Shown piece after piece: positions 39,005-47,255 of a stretch of 64,000 nucleotides of DNA. Each line of letters begins with the position of its first letter. Position 1 is the stretch's first letter. The position numbers were made by a program, and so were the translations under genes. Source of the DNA: Xanthomonas floridensis (lineage in GTDB: Bacteria > Pseudomonadota > Gammaproteobacteria > Xanthomonadales > Xanthomonadaceae); NCBI RefSeq assembly GCF_001642575.1, contig NZ_LXNG01000013.1, forward strand, positions 1 to 64,000, written 5' to 3'. The notes below the pieces were generated by a model. That model was not told the origin of the DNA. It made no database searches and saw nothing but the letters and a program-made list of their open reading frames with translations.

Positions 39005-41254
39005 ATGATCGCTCTTCTACAACGGTACAACGTCGGCAAGCGGCTGACTTTTGCGTTCGGCACACTGATCCTGCTGTCCTGCGGGCTGGTTGTCGCCGGC
39101 CTGTATACCGTGGCCCAGGCGCGCGAGCGCATGGACACCGTGGTCAATCGCAACATCGCGATCATGCAGCACCTGGAGGACATGACCAACGCCAGCTCCG
39201 CCGTTGCCGTGCAGTTGCGCAATCTCGTGCTGCCCACCTCACCGCAAGACAATCTGCGCTTTGACGGCATCATCAAGGACAAGCTGGCGGCCTACGAAGA
39301 CACCCGGCGCACGCTGTACGTGTTTTCCGCATCGCCGGAAGCCGCCGCGCTGCGGCAGAAGATCGACCAGGCCAGTGAAACCGCCGGCAAGCTCAACGCG
39401 CAGGTCGCCGATCTTGGGCTGAACGCCAGGCCCGACGAAGCGCTGGCACTGCTGTTGCAAAAAGCCGCGCCGGCCACCGAACAATGGCAGAACGCCCTGG
39501 CCGAGTATTCGGCATTGCAGCGCCGGCGTGCCACCGAAGCCTATGAAGCCGCCACCGCGGCCATGGCGCGCGGCCGTGCCATGTTGATCGGCGGCGGCCT
39601 GGCGGTGGTGTTGATCAGCGGCCTGCTGGGCTGGGCAATCACCCGCAGCCTGGTGCGTCCGCTGTCGCAAGCCACCCGCGCCGCCGAAGCCATTGCCAAT
39701 GGCCATCTCGACAACGATGTGCGCACCACCACCAACGACGAAACCGGCCGCCTGTTGCAGGCGATGAACAAGATGCAGGACCAGGTACGCAACCTGATCA
39801 GTGCGCAGCTGGACATGGCCAAGCGCCACGATGCGGGCCAGATCAGCTTCCGCATGGATGCAGCCGCATTCCCCGGCGACTTCGGCCGCATGGCCAAGGA
39901 CACCAATGAGCTGGTCGCTGCGCACATCAAGGTCAAGATGCAGACCATCCACCTGGTGGAGCGCTATGCCATCGGCGACCTGAGCGAAGACATGCCGCAA
40001 TTGCCTGGCGAAAAAGCCGCGATCACCACCGCGATGAATCAGGTCAAGCACAACCTGTCCACGATGAATCGCGAAATCAAGCATCTGGCGCAGGCAGCGG
40101 CCAATGGCGATTTCACCGCACGCGGCAACGCCGAGCAGTTCCAGTACGACTTCCGCCTGATGGTCGAAAGCCTCAACCACCTGATGGCCACCGCCGACGG
40201 CAATCTCGCCTCGCTTTCCAGCCTGTTGCAGTCGATCGCCGCCGGCGACCTTACCGCGCGCATGAGCGGCCAGTACCAGGGCGTATTTGCGCAGATGCGC
40301 GACGACGCCAACGCCACTGCCGAGCAGCTGGCCAGCATCGTCGGCCGCATCCAGCAGGCTGCCGATGCGATCGGCCTGGCATCGGGCGAGATCGCCTCCG
40401 GCAACCAGGACCTGTCGCAACGTACCGAGCAGCAGGCCGCCAACCTGGAAGAAACCGCCGCCTCCATGGAGGAGCTCACCTCCACGGTCAGGCAGAACGC
40501 AGACCACGCCAGCCAGGCCAACCAGCTCGCCATCGGCGCCGCCGCAGTGGCCTCGCAAGGCGGCAACGTGGTGGCCGACGTGGTCACCACCATGTCCGAC
40601 ATCCAGGCCTCGTCGAAGAAGATCGCCGAGATCATCTCCGTGATCGATGGCATCGCCTTCCAGACCAATATCCTGGCCCTGAATGCGGCTGTGGAAGCGG
40701 CGCGTGCCGGTGAACAGGGCCGCGGCTTTGCGGTGGTGGCCTCGGAAGTCCGCACGCTGGCACAGCGGTCGGCCGGCGCGGCGAAAGAGATCAAACACCT
40801 CATCGACGATTCGGTGGACAAGGTCGCGCAAGGCGCAACGCTGGTCGATCAGGCCGGCACCACCATGGCCGAGATCGTCGCCAGCGTGCAGCGCGTGACC
40901 AACATCATGGGCGAGATCTCGTCGGCATCGCAGGAACAGTACGCCGGCATCGAGCAGGTCAACCAGACCGTCACCCAGATGGACGAGACCACCCAGCAGA
41001 ACGCCGCACTGGTGGAAGAAGCCACCGCTGCCGCGCGCGCGATGGAAGAACAGGCGCAGCAACTCACGGCCGCGGTGGCGGTGTTCAAGGTCGACACGCA
41101 GGCACCGGTGGCGCGCCAACTCGCTGCCATCGCCAATGCACCCGGCCATGCGCGCAAGACGCCACGCGCCTCTGTCACGCCGGCTAGCGCAACTCGCCCA
41201 CTGGCGCGTGCATCCGTACCGGCCACCGACGCAGCCGATTGGCAGGAGTTTTAA
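39005..41254 (+). CDS. Methyl-accepting chemotaxis protein 9 (four-helix sensor, poly-HAMP)
   Basis: 749 residues from the ATG at 39005, chosen because [20 protein letters not shown] lines up with receptor 7; an ATG at 38966 would add 13 residues. Membrane helices at about 14-33 and 190-210. The sensor has [20 protein letters not shown], parallel to receptor 7. HAMP modules as in receptors 1, 2 and 7, but with [20 protein letters not shown]. One odd change in the signalling domain, [13 protein letters not shown] (Tyr where the others have Ser). Tail AADWQEF with the W-x-x-F tether. Receptors 7 and 9 look like a duplicated pair separated by receptor 8. Confidence 0.93.
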   Translation: MIALLQRYNVGKRLTFAFGTLILLSCGLVVAGLYTVAQARERMDTVVNRNIAIMQHLEDMTNASSAVAVQLRNLVLPTSPQDNLRFDGIIKDKLAAYEDTRRTLYVFSASPEAAALRQKIDQASETAGKLNAQVADLGLNARPDEALALLLQKAAPATEQWQNALAEYSALQRRRATEAYEAATAAMARGRAMLIGGGLAVVLISGLLGWAITRSLVRPLSQATRAAEAIANGHLDNDVRTTTNDETGRLLQAMNKMQDQVRNLISAQLDMAKRHDAGQISFRMDAAAFPGDFGRMAKDTNELVAAHIKVKMQTIHLVERYAIGDLSEDMPQLPGEKAAITTAMNQVKHNLSTMNREIKHLAQAAANGDFTARGNAEQFQYDFRLMVESLNHLMATADGNLASLSSLLQSIAAGDLTARMSGQYQGVFAQMRDDANATAEQLASIVGRIQQAADAIGLASGEIASGNQDLSQRTEQQAANLEETAASMEELTSTVRQNADHASQANQLAIGAAAVASQGGNVVADVVTTMSDIQASSKKIAEIISVIDGIAFQTNILALNAAVEAARAGEQGRGFAVVASEVRTLAQRSAGAAKEIKHLIDDSVDKVAQGATLVDQAGTTMAEIVASVQRVTNIMGEISSASQEQYAGIEQVNQTVTQMDETTQQNAALVEEATAAARAMEEQAQQLTAAVAVFKVDTQAPVARQLAAIANAPGHARKTPRASVTPASATRPLARASVPATDAADWQEF

Positions 41255-41274
41255 GAACGGCGCACGGGACGTAG

Positions 41275-41378
41275 CGCGCACTGGTCAGGTGGGTGTGGAC
41301 GGCACACCCAGAACCGGAATGTACGAGGGGTACATGCGGCACCGGGCACCGGCCACGTCCGCCTGACGGCTGCGCAGT
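41275..41378. repeat. Receptor-associated intergenic palindrome, copy F
   Basis: GCGCACTGGTCAGGTGGGTGTGGACGGC with inner arm ACCGGAATGTAC faces GTACATGCGGCACCGGGCACCGGCCACGTCCGCCTGACGGCTGCGC around GAGGG. One of the best preserved copies. Confidence 0.7.
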
Positions 41379-41587
41379 CGGCGTGTTTCCCGCTGCAAGT
41401 CGCGTCCGTGCCTACCCAGGTCTGCCCACGGTGCACGGACCGTGGGCATCGATCACTATGCCTCGTTGGCCTGGCTGCATTGCACAGGGTATGACCGAGC
41501 CGTGACGCGCAATATCGTGGCGCACGGCCCCGGCGCCCAGCGCCGCCCAGTTGCAGATCTTCGATCCGCACTCAGTGGATTTTCTCG

Positions 41588-41622
41588 GCCGCTTCCCTTG
41601 AGAGAGGGAGCGGCTTTATTAG
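41588..41622 (+). terminator. Terminator-like hairpin before receptor 10
   Basis: GCCGCTTCCCT pairs with AGAGGGAGCGGC (one offset) and runs into TTTATT. Confidence 0.6.
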
Positions 41623-41794
41623 TGCCGCCTTGCGAACCTGATCACTGGTGCGACGCCGCAGCCACACCACCTGCCCACGCGAAACTTCACATCGACTTTA
41701 CAAGTGATGCTGCGGCACGGCCGCTCTGAAAACGCTTTCACCATACCGAAGCTGAATCTATCGCACGTTTTCATGCTGATTTCGGCATAACGGA

Positions 41795-41821
41795 TCAATT
41801 TCGAGCATCGGCGGCCGCTAT
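41795..41821 (+). promoter_or_regulatory. Sigma-28-like promoter of receptor 10
   Basis: -35 TCAATTTC, 11-base gap, -10 GCCGCTAT, 48 bases before the start. Confidence 0.6.
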
Positions 41822-41869
41822 CGCATTCACGCATCCGTAACGCCCTCCCCCGGGCAAGGTCGATCCCTC

Positions 41870-44542
41870 ATGCATTTTTTCAACCGACTGTCTGTCGGCA
41901 CGCGGCTGTCCGCATTGCTGACCCTGATCATTGCAATCTCGCTGGGCTTGCTGGCCCTGACCATCTACCGGCAATCGGCCGGAGACATCGAATCGCAGGT
42001 CAAGGCCGAACTGCGCTCGAGCACGCGATTGATGCAGCAGTCGGTGGCGATGTACGACGTCACCCTGACCGAGGGCACCGAACGCCTGGGCAGCGTCTTC
42101 GACGACATGCTGCCGCGCGGCGCACGCGAGCTGGACACTACCAACACCGTCACCATCGGCGAGCAGACCACGCCGTCGTTGCGCGCCGGCAATCAGGCAC
42201 TGAATCTCAACTTCGACGCGGTGGATCGCTTTGCGCAGGCCACCGGTGGCGTTGCGACCATCTTTGCGCGTACCGGCGACGACTTCGTGCGCATCACCAC
42301 CTCGCTGCGCAACAAGCAGAATGCGCGCGTGATCGGCACCCTGCTCGACCGCAAGGGCAAGGCCTATGCCGCGCTGTCGCAAGGCAAGCCCTTCACCGGC
42401 CAGGCGCAGTTGTTCGGCGAGCAGTACATGACCTACTACGCGCCGCTGCGTAACGCTGCCGGCGAAGTGATCGGCGCGCTGTTCGTCGGTCGCAACTACA
42501 CCCAGGGCCTGGCTGCGCTCAAGGCGCAGGTCAGCACCACCAAGCTGGGCCAGGATGGTTATTTCGTCATCGTCGACATGGCACCAGGCGAGCGCCAGGG
42601 CCAGGTCATCGCCGCTCCGCCGGGCACCCCGGCAACCCTGTCGGCGCTGGTCGCGGCCGACCAGCAGACCACGCTGCAGGCCGTGCTGGACGGCAAGCAA
42701 CCCAGTGCCACCCTGCAGCTGCGCGACGCCAAGGGCAATAGCCAGGCGTTCGAAGTCACCGCCCAGCGCTATGCGCCGTGGCAGTGGGCGGTGATCGGCA
42801 CCCAGCCGCGCAGCGCCATCGACGGCCCGCTGGACAAGCTGATGGGCAGCATGCTGCTGTTCTCGCTGGTGGTGCTGGCGCTGTGCATCGCGGTGGTGTT
42901 CATCGCTGCGCGCAAGATGGTCACCCGTCCGTTGCTGGCCGTTGAACGCGTGCTTGGCGACGTGGCTGCCGGCCGCCTGGACAACCCCATCGAGATCGAC
43001 CGCCACGACGAACTCGGCCGCCTGCTGCTCAATGCCCGCACCATGCGCGACGACCTGCGCGCGCGCCTGGAGCGCGATCACCTGATCGCCAGCGAAGCGC
43101 TGCGCGTGCGCACCGCGCTCGACGACGTCAGCACCAACGTGATGATCGCCGATGCCGACCGCCGCATCATCTACGTCAATCGCCCGCTGCAGCGCATGCT
43201 CAAGAGCGTGCAGGACGAGCTGCGCCGCGACCTTCCGCATTTCGATGCCGATGCGCTGATCAACGCCAGCATCGACCAGTTCCACCGCAAGCCCGAACAC
43301 CAGGCGCGCATGCTCGACCAGCTCACCGGTACCCACACCGCACAGATCCACGTCGGTGGCCGCACCATGCGGCTGGTGGTCAGCCCGGTGATCGGCGCGG
43401 CCGGCGAACGCATGGGCTTCGTGGTCGAGTGGGCAGACCGCACCCAGGAAGTACAGGTGGAACAGGAGGTCGCTCGCATCGTGCAGGCCGCTGCCGCCGG
43501 CGACCTGAGCGAGCGCGTCAGCCTCGACGGCAAGCAGGGCTTCCTGCTGCTGCTCGCCCAGCAGCTCAACAGCTTGCTGGACAACAATGCCGACGGCCTG
43601 TCGCGCGTGTCGGCGCTGCTGTCCTCGCTGTCGCAAGGCGATCTCACCGCGCGCATGGAAGGCGACCTGCAGGGCGTGTTTGCCAGCATCCGCGACGACG
43701 CCAACGCCACTGCCGACCAGCTGGCCGGCATCGTGCGCCGGATCAAGGATTCCTCGCTGGCGATCAATTCGGCTGCCACCGAAATCGCCACCGGCAACGG
43801 CGACCTGTCGCGCCGCACCGAGCAACAGGCCGCCGCGCTGGAAGAAACCGCCGCCTCGATGGAAGAGCTCACCGCCACCGTCAAGCAGAATGCCGACAAC
43901 GCCGACCAGGCCAACCGCCTGGTGCTCGACGCCGCCGGTGTCGCCGCCCAGGGCGGCGACGTGGTCGGCCGCGTAGTCACCACCATGGCCGACATCGACA
44001 CCTCGTCCAAGAAGATCGCCGAGATCATCAGCGTCATCGACGGCATCGCCTTCCAGACCAACATCCTGGCGTTGAACGCCGCGGTGGAAGCGGCGCGTGC
44101 CGGCGAGCAGGGCCGCGGCTTTGCGGTGGTGGCCAGCGAAGTGCGCACCCTCGCCCAACGTTCGGCCGGTGCCGCCAAGGAGATCAAACACCTGATCGAG
44201 GACTCGGTCGCGCGTATCGGCAATGGCGCCGCGCTGGCGTCGGAGGCCGGCAGCACCATGCAGCAGGTGGTGAGTTCAGTGCAGCGCGTTACCGACATCA
44301 TGGGCGAGATCACCAGCGCCTCGCGCGAGCAGGCCGCCGGCATCACCCAGGTCAATCAGACCGTGACCCAGATGGACGAAACCACCCAGCAGAACGCCGC
44401 GCTGGTGGAAGAAGCCACTGCCGCCGCACGCGCGATGGAAGACCAGGCCGCACAGCTGGTCGATGCAGTGGCGGTGTTCCGCCTGGAGCCGCAGGACCGC
44501 CTGAGCACCCTGCTGGCCAATGCACGCCACGCCTATCCCTGA
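41870..44542 (+). CDS. Methyl-accepting chemotaxis protein 10 (Cache3/Cache2-type sensor plus PAS)
   Basis: 890 residues. Membrane helices at about 12-32 and 322-345. The periplasmic part has [40 protein letters not shown] and [24 protein letters not shown] segments, the pattern of fused Cache_3-Cache_2 domains. After HAMP there is a PAS domain at about 410-535 ([44 protein letters not shown]), then one HAMP-like module and the signalling domain. Here several methylation-helix residues differ ([20 protein letters not shown]) and the receptor-pairing helix reads [15 protein letters not shown]. It ends [13 protein letters not shown] without a tether. Confidence 0.92.
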   Translation: MHFFNRLSVGTRLSALLTLIIAISLGLLALTIYRQSAGDIESQVKAELRSSTRLMQQSVAMYDVTLTEGTERLGSVFDDMLPRGARELDTTNTVTIGEQTTPSLRAGNQALNLNFDAVDRFAQATGGVATIFARTGDDFVRITTSLRNKQNARVIGTLLDRKGKAYAALSQGKPFTGQAQLFGEQYMTYYAPLRNAAGEVIGALFVGRNYTQGLAALKAQVSTTKLGQDGYFVIVDMAPGERQGQVIAAPPGTPATLSALVAADQQTTLQAVLDGKQPSATLQLRDAKGNSQAFEVTAQRYAPWQWAVIGTQPRSAIDGPLDKLMGSMLLFSLVVLALCIAVVFIAARKMVTRPLLAVERVLGDVAAGRLDNPIEIDRHDELGRLLLNARTMRDDLRARLERDHLIASEALRVRTALDDVSTNVMIADADRRIIYVNRPLQRMLKSVQDELRRDLPHFDADALINASIDQFHRKPEHQARMLDQLTGTHTAQIHVGGRTMRLVVSPVIGAAGERMGFVVEWADRTQEVQVEQEVARIVQAAAAGDLSERVSLDGKQGFLLLLAQQLNSLLDNNADGLSRVSALLSSLSQGDLTARMEGDLQGVFASIRDDANATADQLAGIVRRIKDSSLAINSAATEIATGNGDLSRRTEQQAAALEETAASMEELTATVKQNADNADQANRLVLDAAGVAAQGGDVVGRVVTTMADIDTSSKKIAEIISVIDGIAFQTNILALNAAVEAARAGEQGRGFAVVASEVRTLAQRSAGAAKEIKHLIEDSVARIGNGAALASEAGSTMQQVVSSVQRVTDIMGEITSASREQAAGITQVNQTVTQMDETTQQNAALVEEATAAARAMEDQAAQLVDAVAVFRLEPQDRLSTLLANARHAYP

Positions 44543-44641
44543 GACGGCGACCACGACTGCTTGCAACAAACTCGCAGCGAGGAACACCGCGTCGCTTATT
44601 GTTAGCTTTAGTTGAAAAGGCTGCACACCGACCATCTCGAC

Positions 44642-44750
44642 GGGTCCTTGCCCGCCCACCGTCGCGGGACCCTTGGCGGCATGGATGCCGCCACGGAGCT
44701 ACATGGACGTACTTGCAGCGTGTCCCGCGATGGTGGGCGGGCAAGGGCCC
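44642..44750. repeat. Large nested inverted repeat (29-base arms, second family)
   Basis: The arm at 44642-44670 (GGGTCCTTGCCCGCCCACCG...) and the arm at 44722-44750 (...CGGTGGGCGGGCAAGGGCCC type) pair at 27 of 29 positions. A smaller palindrome GGCGGCATGGATGCCGCC (44675-44692) lies in the loop. Confidence 0.8.
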
Positions 44751-44793
44751 TGCAGCAACGGCGAAGACGTCGAGGGCGCGGTGCCCTCACCGC

Positions 44794-44861
44794 TCGCGGG
44801 ACACGCCGTCAACCCGTCCATGCGGGCTCGATGGCGGCATCCATGCCGCCAACGGTCCCGC
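44794..44861. repeat. Second nested inverted repeat of the same family
   Basis: TCGCGGGAC at the left and GTCCCGC at the right enclose GGCGGCATCCATGCCGCC (44833-44850), a perfect 8-base palindrome with the same core as in the neighbouring copy. Confidence 0.65.
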
Positions 44862-45003
44862 AATCGGTAAGGACACCGCACCAGACAGTTTCCGGGCTGC
44901 TCTACTGAAAATTCTGCACATCGATCGTCATGACCGGTCCTTGCAGCGAAGGCAAAGATCACCAGCGCTACAAAGCAGGCGAACGCGTTTCGTCAGCGGC
45001 GCT

Positions 45004-45029
45004 TAAAGATTTCGCTTTGCCGCCGATAT
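45004..45029 (+). promoter_or_regulatory. Sigma-28-like promoter of ycgR
   Basis: -35 TAAAGATT, 10-base gap, -10 GCCGATAT. Confidence 0.65.
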
Positions 45030-45087
45030 CAAGGCGACGCCAGGACAACCCGTCTGGCGCTTTCCCGCTTCCACTGTGCTTGTGCCC

Positions 45088-45873
45088 ATGTCCCAAGGCG
45101 ATACCTCAGAGCTGGATCACGACGCCGATCACCTCGCCGAAGGTGACGAACGCTATCTGCTGCGCAACAAGCGGCAGATCCGTGGATTGCTGCGCCAGCT
45201 GCTCGACCAACGCGCCATCGTGACCATGCACGTGGCCGGCCGCGACATGGCCGTGCCCACCGCCGTGCTGGAAGTGGACGAAGACGACGATTGCGTCATC
45301 CTGGACGGCAGCCACAACGACGCCTCCAACCGCGCTATCGAGGATGCCAAGTACCTGCTGTGCTATGCGCAGCTGGAGCGGGTCAATGTCCGCTTCCGAC
45401 TGGAACGGGCCGAGCGTATCGAGCGCGATATCCACGTCGCCTTCCGCGCCGACCTGCCCGAGGCCATGTACCACATGCAGCGGCGCGAGTCGTACCGGCT
45501 GGAAACGCCGATCACCGACTCGCCCATCTGCACCATCCGCCAGGATGAAGCCCAGGGCGGCACGCTCAACCTGCAGTTGCGCGTGATCGATATCAGCAGC
45601 GGCGGCCTGGCCGTCTCGCTCACCGCCGGCATGCCCCTGCTGGAACCGCAGCACACCTACCGCAACTGCACCCTGCAACTGCCCGACACCGCGCCGATCT
45701 GCCTGCCGCTCACCGTGTGCAGCCAGCACAAGCAGACCCTGCCCAACGGCAGCGAAGGCTTTCGCGTGGGCATGCAGTTCAGCGACCTGCCGCGCGGCGC
45801 CGACGAAACCATCCAGCGCTACATCTTCCGGGTGGACCGCCAGCGCAACGCCCGCAAGAGCGGCGTGTTCTGA
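45088..45873 (+). CDS. ycgR: Flagellar brake protein YcgR (YcgR-N plus PilZ)
   Basis: 261 residues from the ATG at 45088 (GTG at 45076 would add four residues). Residues about 20-125 are the YcgR N-terminal domain (VPTAVLEVDEDDDCVILDGS). From about 128 comes a PilZ domain with both c-di-GMP motifs, R133-x3-R137 in QRRESYR and D168-x-S-x2-G173 in VIDISSGG. Members of this family bind c-di-GMP and slow or bias the flagellar motor at the stator/rotor. It has its own FliA-like promoter and lies between receptor 10 and cheW. This links c-di-GMP (see the GGDEF-EAL gene at 52387) to chemotaxis output. Confidence 0.92.
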   Translation: MSQGDTSELDHDADHLAEGDERYLLRNKRQIRGLLRQLLDQRAIVTMHVAGRDMAVPTAVLEVDEDDDCVILDGSHNDASNRAIEDAKYLLCYAQLERVNVRFRLERAERIERDIHVAFRADLPEAMYHMQRRESYRLETPITDSPICTIRQDEAQGGTLNLQLRVIDISSGGLAVSLTAGMPLLEPQHTYRNCTLQLPDTAPICLPLTVCSQHKQTLPNGSEGFRVGMQFSDLPRGADETIQRYIFRVDRQRNARKSGVF

Positions 45874-45902
45874 ACCCGCCCGCACCACGCCTAGCGCGTC
45901 CC

Positions 45903-45929
45903 TAAAGTTGCCGAGCGCTGCGCCGATGT
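45903..45929 (+). promoter_or_regulatory. Sigma-28-like promoter of cheW
   Basis: -35 TAAAGTTG, 11-base gap, -10 GCCGATGT. Confidence 0.7.
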
Positions 45930-45995
45930 TGCTATGGCAACCCTCTTTCAACCTTGTGCCGCACCCGACACTCAGCCGCAACGCCCGGAGTTTCC

Positions 45996-46481
45996 ATGAA
46001 CGACAAAAGCACGACCACCGGCACCGGTGGTGAATTCCTCAGCTTCGCCCTGGGCGAAGAGCACTACGGCGTGGACATCCTGAAAGTGCAGGAAATCCGC
46101 GGCTACGACTCCGTCACCCGGCTGCCGGACGCGCCCGACTACATCAAGGGTGTGATCAACCTGCGCGGCACCATCGTGCCGGTGATCGACCTGCGCCTGA
46201 AGCTGCGCCTGAAGGAAGCGCGCTACGACGCCTTCACCGTGATGATCGTGCTCAATGTCGAAGACCGCGTGGTCGGCATCGTGGTGGACAGCGTCTCGGA
46301 CGTGATCCCGCTCAACGACGACCAGATCCGCCCGACCCCCGAGTTCGGTGCTTCGGTCGACACCCGCTTCATCTCCGGCATCGGCACCCAGGACGATCGC
46401 ATGCTGATCCTGCTGGACATCGAGACCCTGCTGGACAGCACCGAACTGGGCCAGCAGCAGCTGACCGAAGAAGCCGCCTGA
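45996..46481 (+). CDS. cheW: Chemotaxis coupling protein CheW
   Basis: 161 residues from an ATG at 45996 with CCGGAGTTTCC in front; the longer frame upstream has no ribosome-binding site. It is a pure CheW domain: FLSFALGEEHYGVDILKVQE, YIKGVINLRGTIVPVIDLRL, VVGIVVDSVSDVIPLNDDQI and LILLDIETLLDS. It bridges CheA to the receptor tips. It lies alone behind its own FliA-like promoter, and the palindrome copy G follows it. Confidence 0.95.
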   Translation: MNDKSTTTGTGGEFLSFALGEEHYGVDILKVQEIRGYDSVTRLPDAPDYIKGVINLRGTIVPVIDLRLKLRLKEARYDAFTVMIVLNVEDRVVGIVVDSVSDVIPLNDDQIRPTPEFGASVDTRFISGIGTQDDRMLILLDIETLLDSTELGQQQLTEEAA

Positions 46482-46505
46482 TTTAACGCGGGCAGCGTGG
46501 TACGC

Positions 46506-46596
46506 GCGGCCGTCAGAGGGAAGGTGGGTGCGTCAGGGATGCGATGTGCGGGTGCGCATCGCACCCCGGCGATCCTGCCCTCCGTCTGACGGCCGC
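46506..46596. repeat. Long intergenic palindrome, copy G
   Basis: GCGGCCGTCAGA at the left pairs exactly with TCTGACGGCCGC at the right. An inner stem TGCGATG...CGCATCGCA lies at about 46540-46563. The outer arms share the CGTCAG...CTGACG core with copies B to F. Confidence 0.7.
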
Positions 46597-46700
46597 AGCC
46601 ATGTCCGGGCTAACGAAGTTGCGACCATCGGGTGTCAGGAGCGTCCCGACACGAGACGCACAGCCGAATCGAAGTGCGATGAGATTCACGTTTTTTGCAT

Positions 46701-46727
46701 TCAAGTTGAACCGGAGCTCGCCGATAG
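46701..46727 (+). promoter_or_regulatory. Sigma-28-like promoter of the small exported protein
   Basis: -35 TCAAGTTG, 11-base gap, -10 GCCGATAG. Among the best matches in the window. Confidence 0.78.
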
Positions 46728-46789
46728 CTGAATGGAAGCCCGCGTACACAAACGGGTCACCGTTCGACTTTCGATTCTGGAGAATCCAC

Positions 46790-47173
46790 ATGAAGTTCCT
46801 GCTCTCGCTCCTCCCCGTCGCTGCTCTCGTGATTGTTGCTCCCACGCTGTCGGCTCAGTCGCAGGAAATGATTCCACCGGAGATGGCCACCCGTTTCGTC
46901 GGCAAGGACGGCATGGTGTGCGGCAAGGTCGAAAAGGCCAAGTACGCACAGAGCTCGGAGGGTGAGCCCACCTTCCTGTACATGGGCGGCATGTTCCCGC
47001 GCCACACCTTCTCGGCCCGGATCGACGGCGCCAACCGCGGCAAGTTCAGCTTTGCCCCGGAAACCCTGGAAGGCAAGGACGTCTGCGTCCTCGGCAAGAT
47101 CCAGCGCGACAGTTCGCGTGCCGAAATCGAAGTCAGCTCGCCGGCCAGCCTGAAGCTCGCCACCATCAAGTAA
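46790..47173 (+). CDS. Small exported protein of unknown function
   Basis: 127 residues from an ATG at 46790 with CTGGAGAATCCAC in front. Signal peptide at 1-22 ([20 protein letters not shown], cut near AQS). The mature part of about 100 residues ([60 protein letters not shown]) has exactly two cysteines, both in VC(G/V) strand-like contexts. The pattern, alternating strands with G-K-(V/I)-x turns, suggests an OB-like small beta barrel, as in exported nucleic-acid- or ligand-binding proteins. I recognise no named family. A strong FliA-like promoter and the place between cheW and receptor 11 point to a role in motility or chemotaxis. Confidence 0.75.
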   Translation: MKFLLSLLPVAALVIVAPTLSAQSQEMIPPEMATRFVGKDGMVCGKVEKAKYAQSSEGEPTFLYMGGMFPRHTFSARIDGANRGKFSFAPETLEGKDVCVLGKIQRDSSRAEIEVSSPASLKLATIK

Positions 47174-47179
47174 TCGCAA

Positions 47180-47213
47180 AGCACATCGCCACGCCCATGC
47201 GTGGCGATGTGCT
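47180..47213 (+). terminator. Strong hairpin behind the small exported protein
   Basis: AGCACATCGCCACG pairs perfectly with CGTGGCGATGTGCT across CCCATG. No T run follows, so it may be partial termination or 3' protection, with receptor 11 read through. Confidence 0.65.
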
Positions 47214-47255
47214 GTCTGGATTATGCGGACTGACTTCTACGGGGGAATCGTGTCA

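Larger units (their letters stand above)
41255..41869. other. Gap between receptors 9 and 10
   Basis: Palindrome copy F (41275-41378), a terminator-like hairpin (41588-41622) and a FliA-like promoter (41795). The rest shows no gene. Confidence 0.55.
44543..45087. other. Gap between receptor 10 and ycgR with nested palindromes
   Basis: Two nested inverted-repeat structures (44642-44750 and 44794-44861) and the FliA-like promoter of ycgR. No gene seen. Confidence 0.6.
46482..46789. other. Gap behind cheW
   Basis: Palindrome copy G (46506-46596) and the FliA-like promoter at 46701. No gene. Confidence 0.55.
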
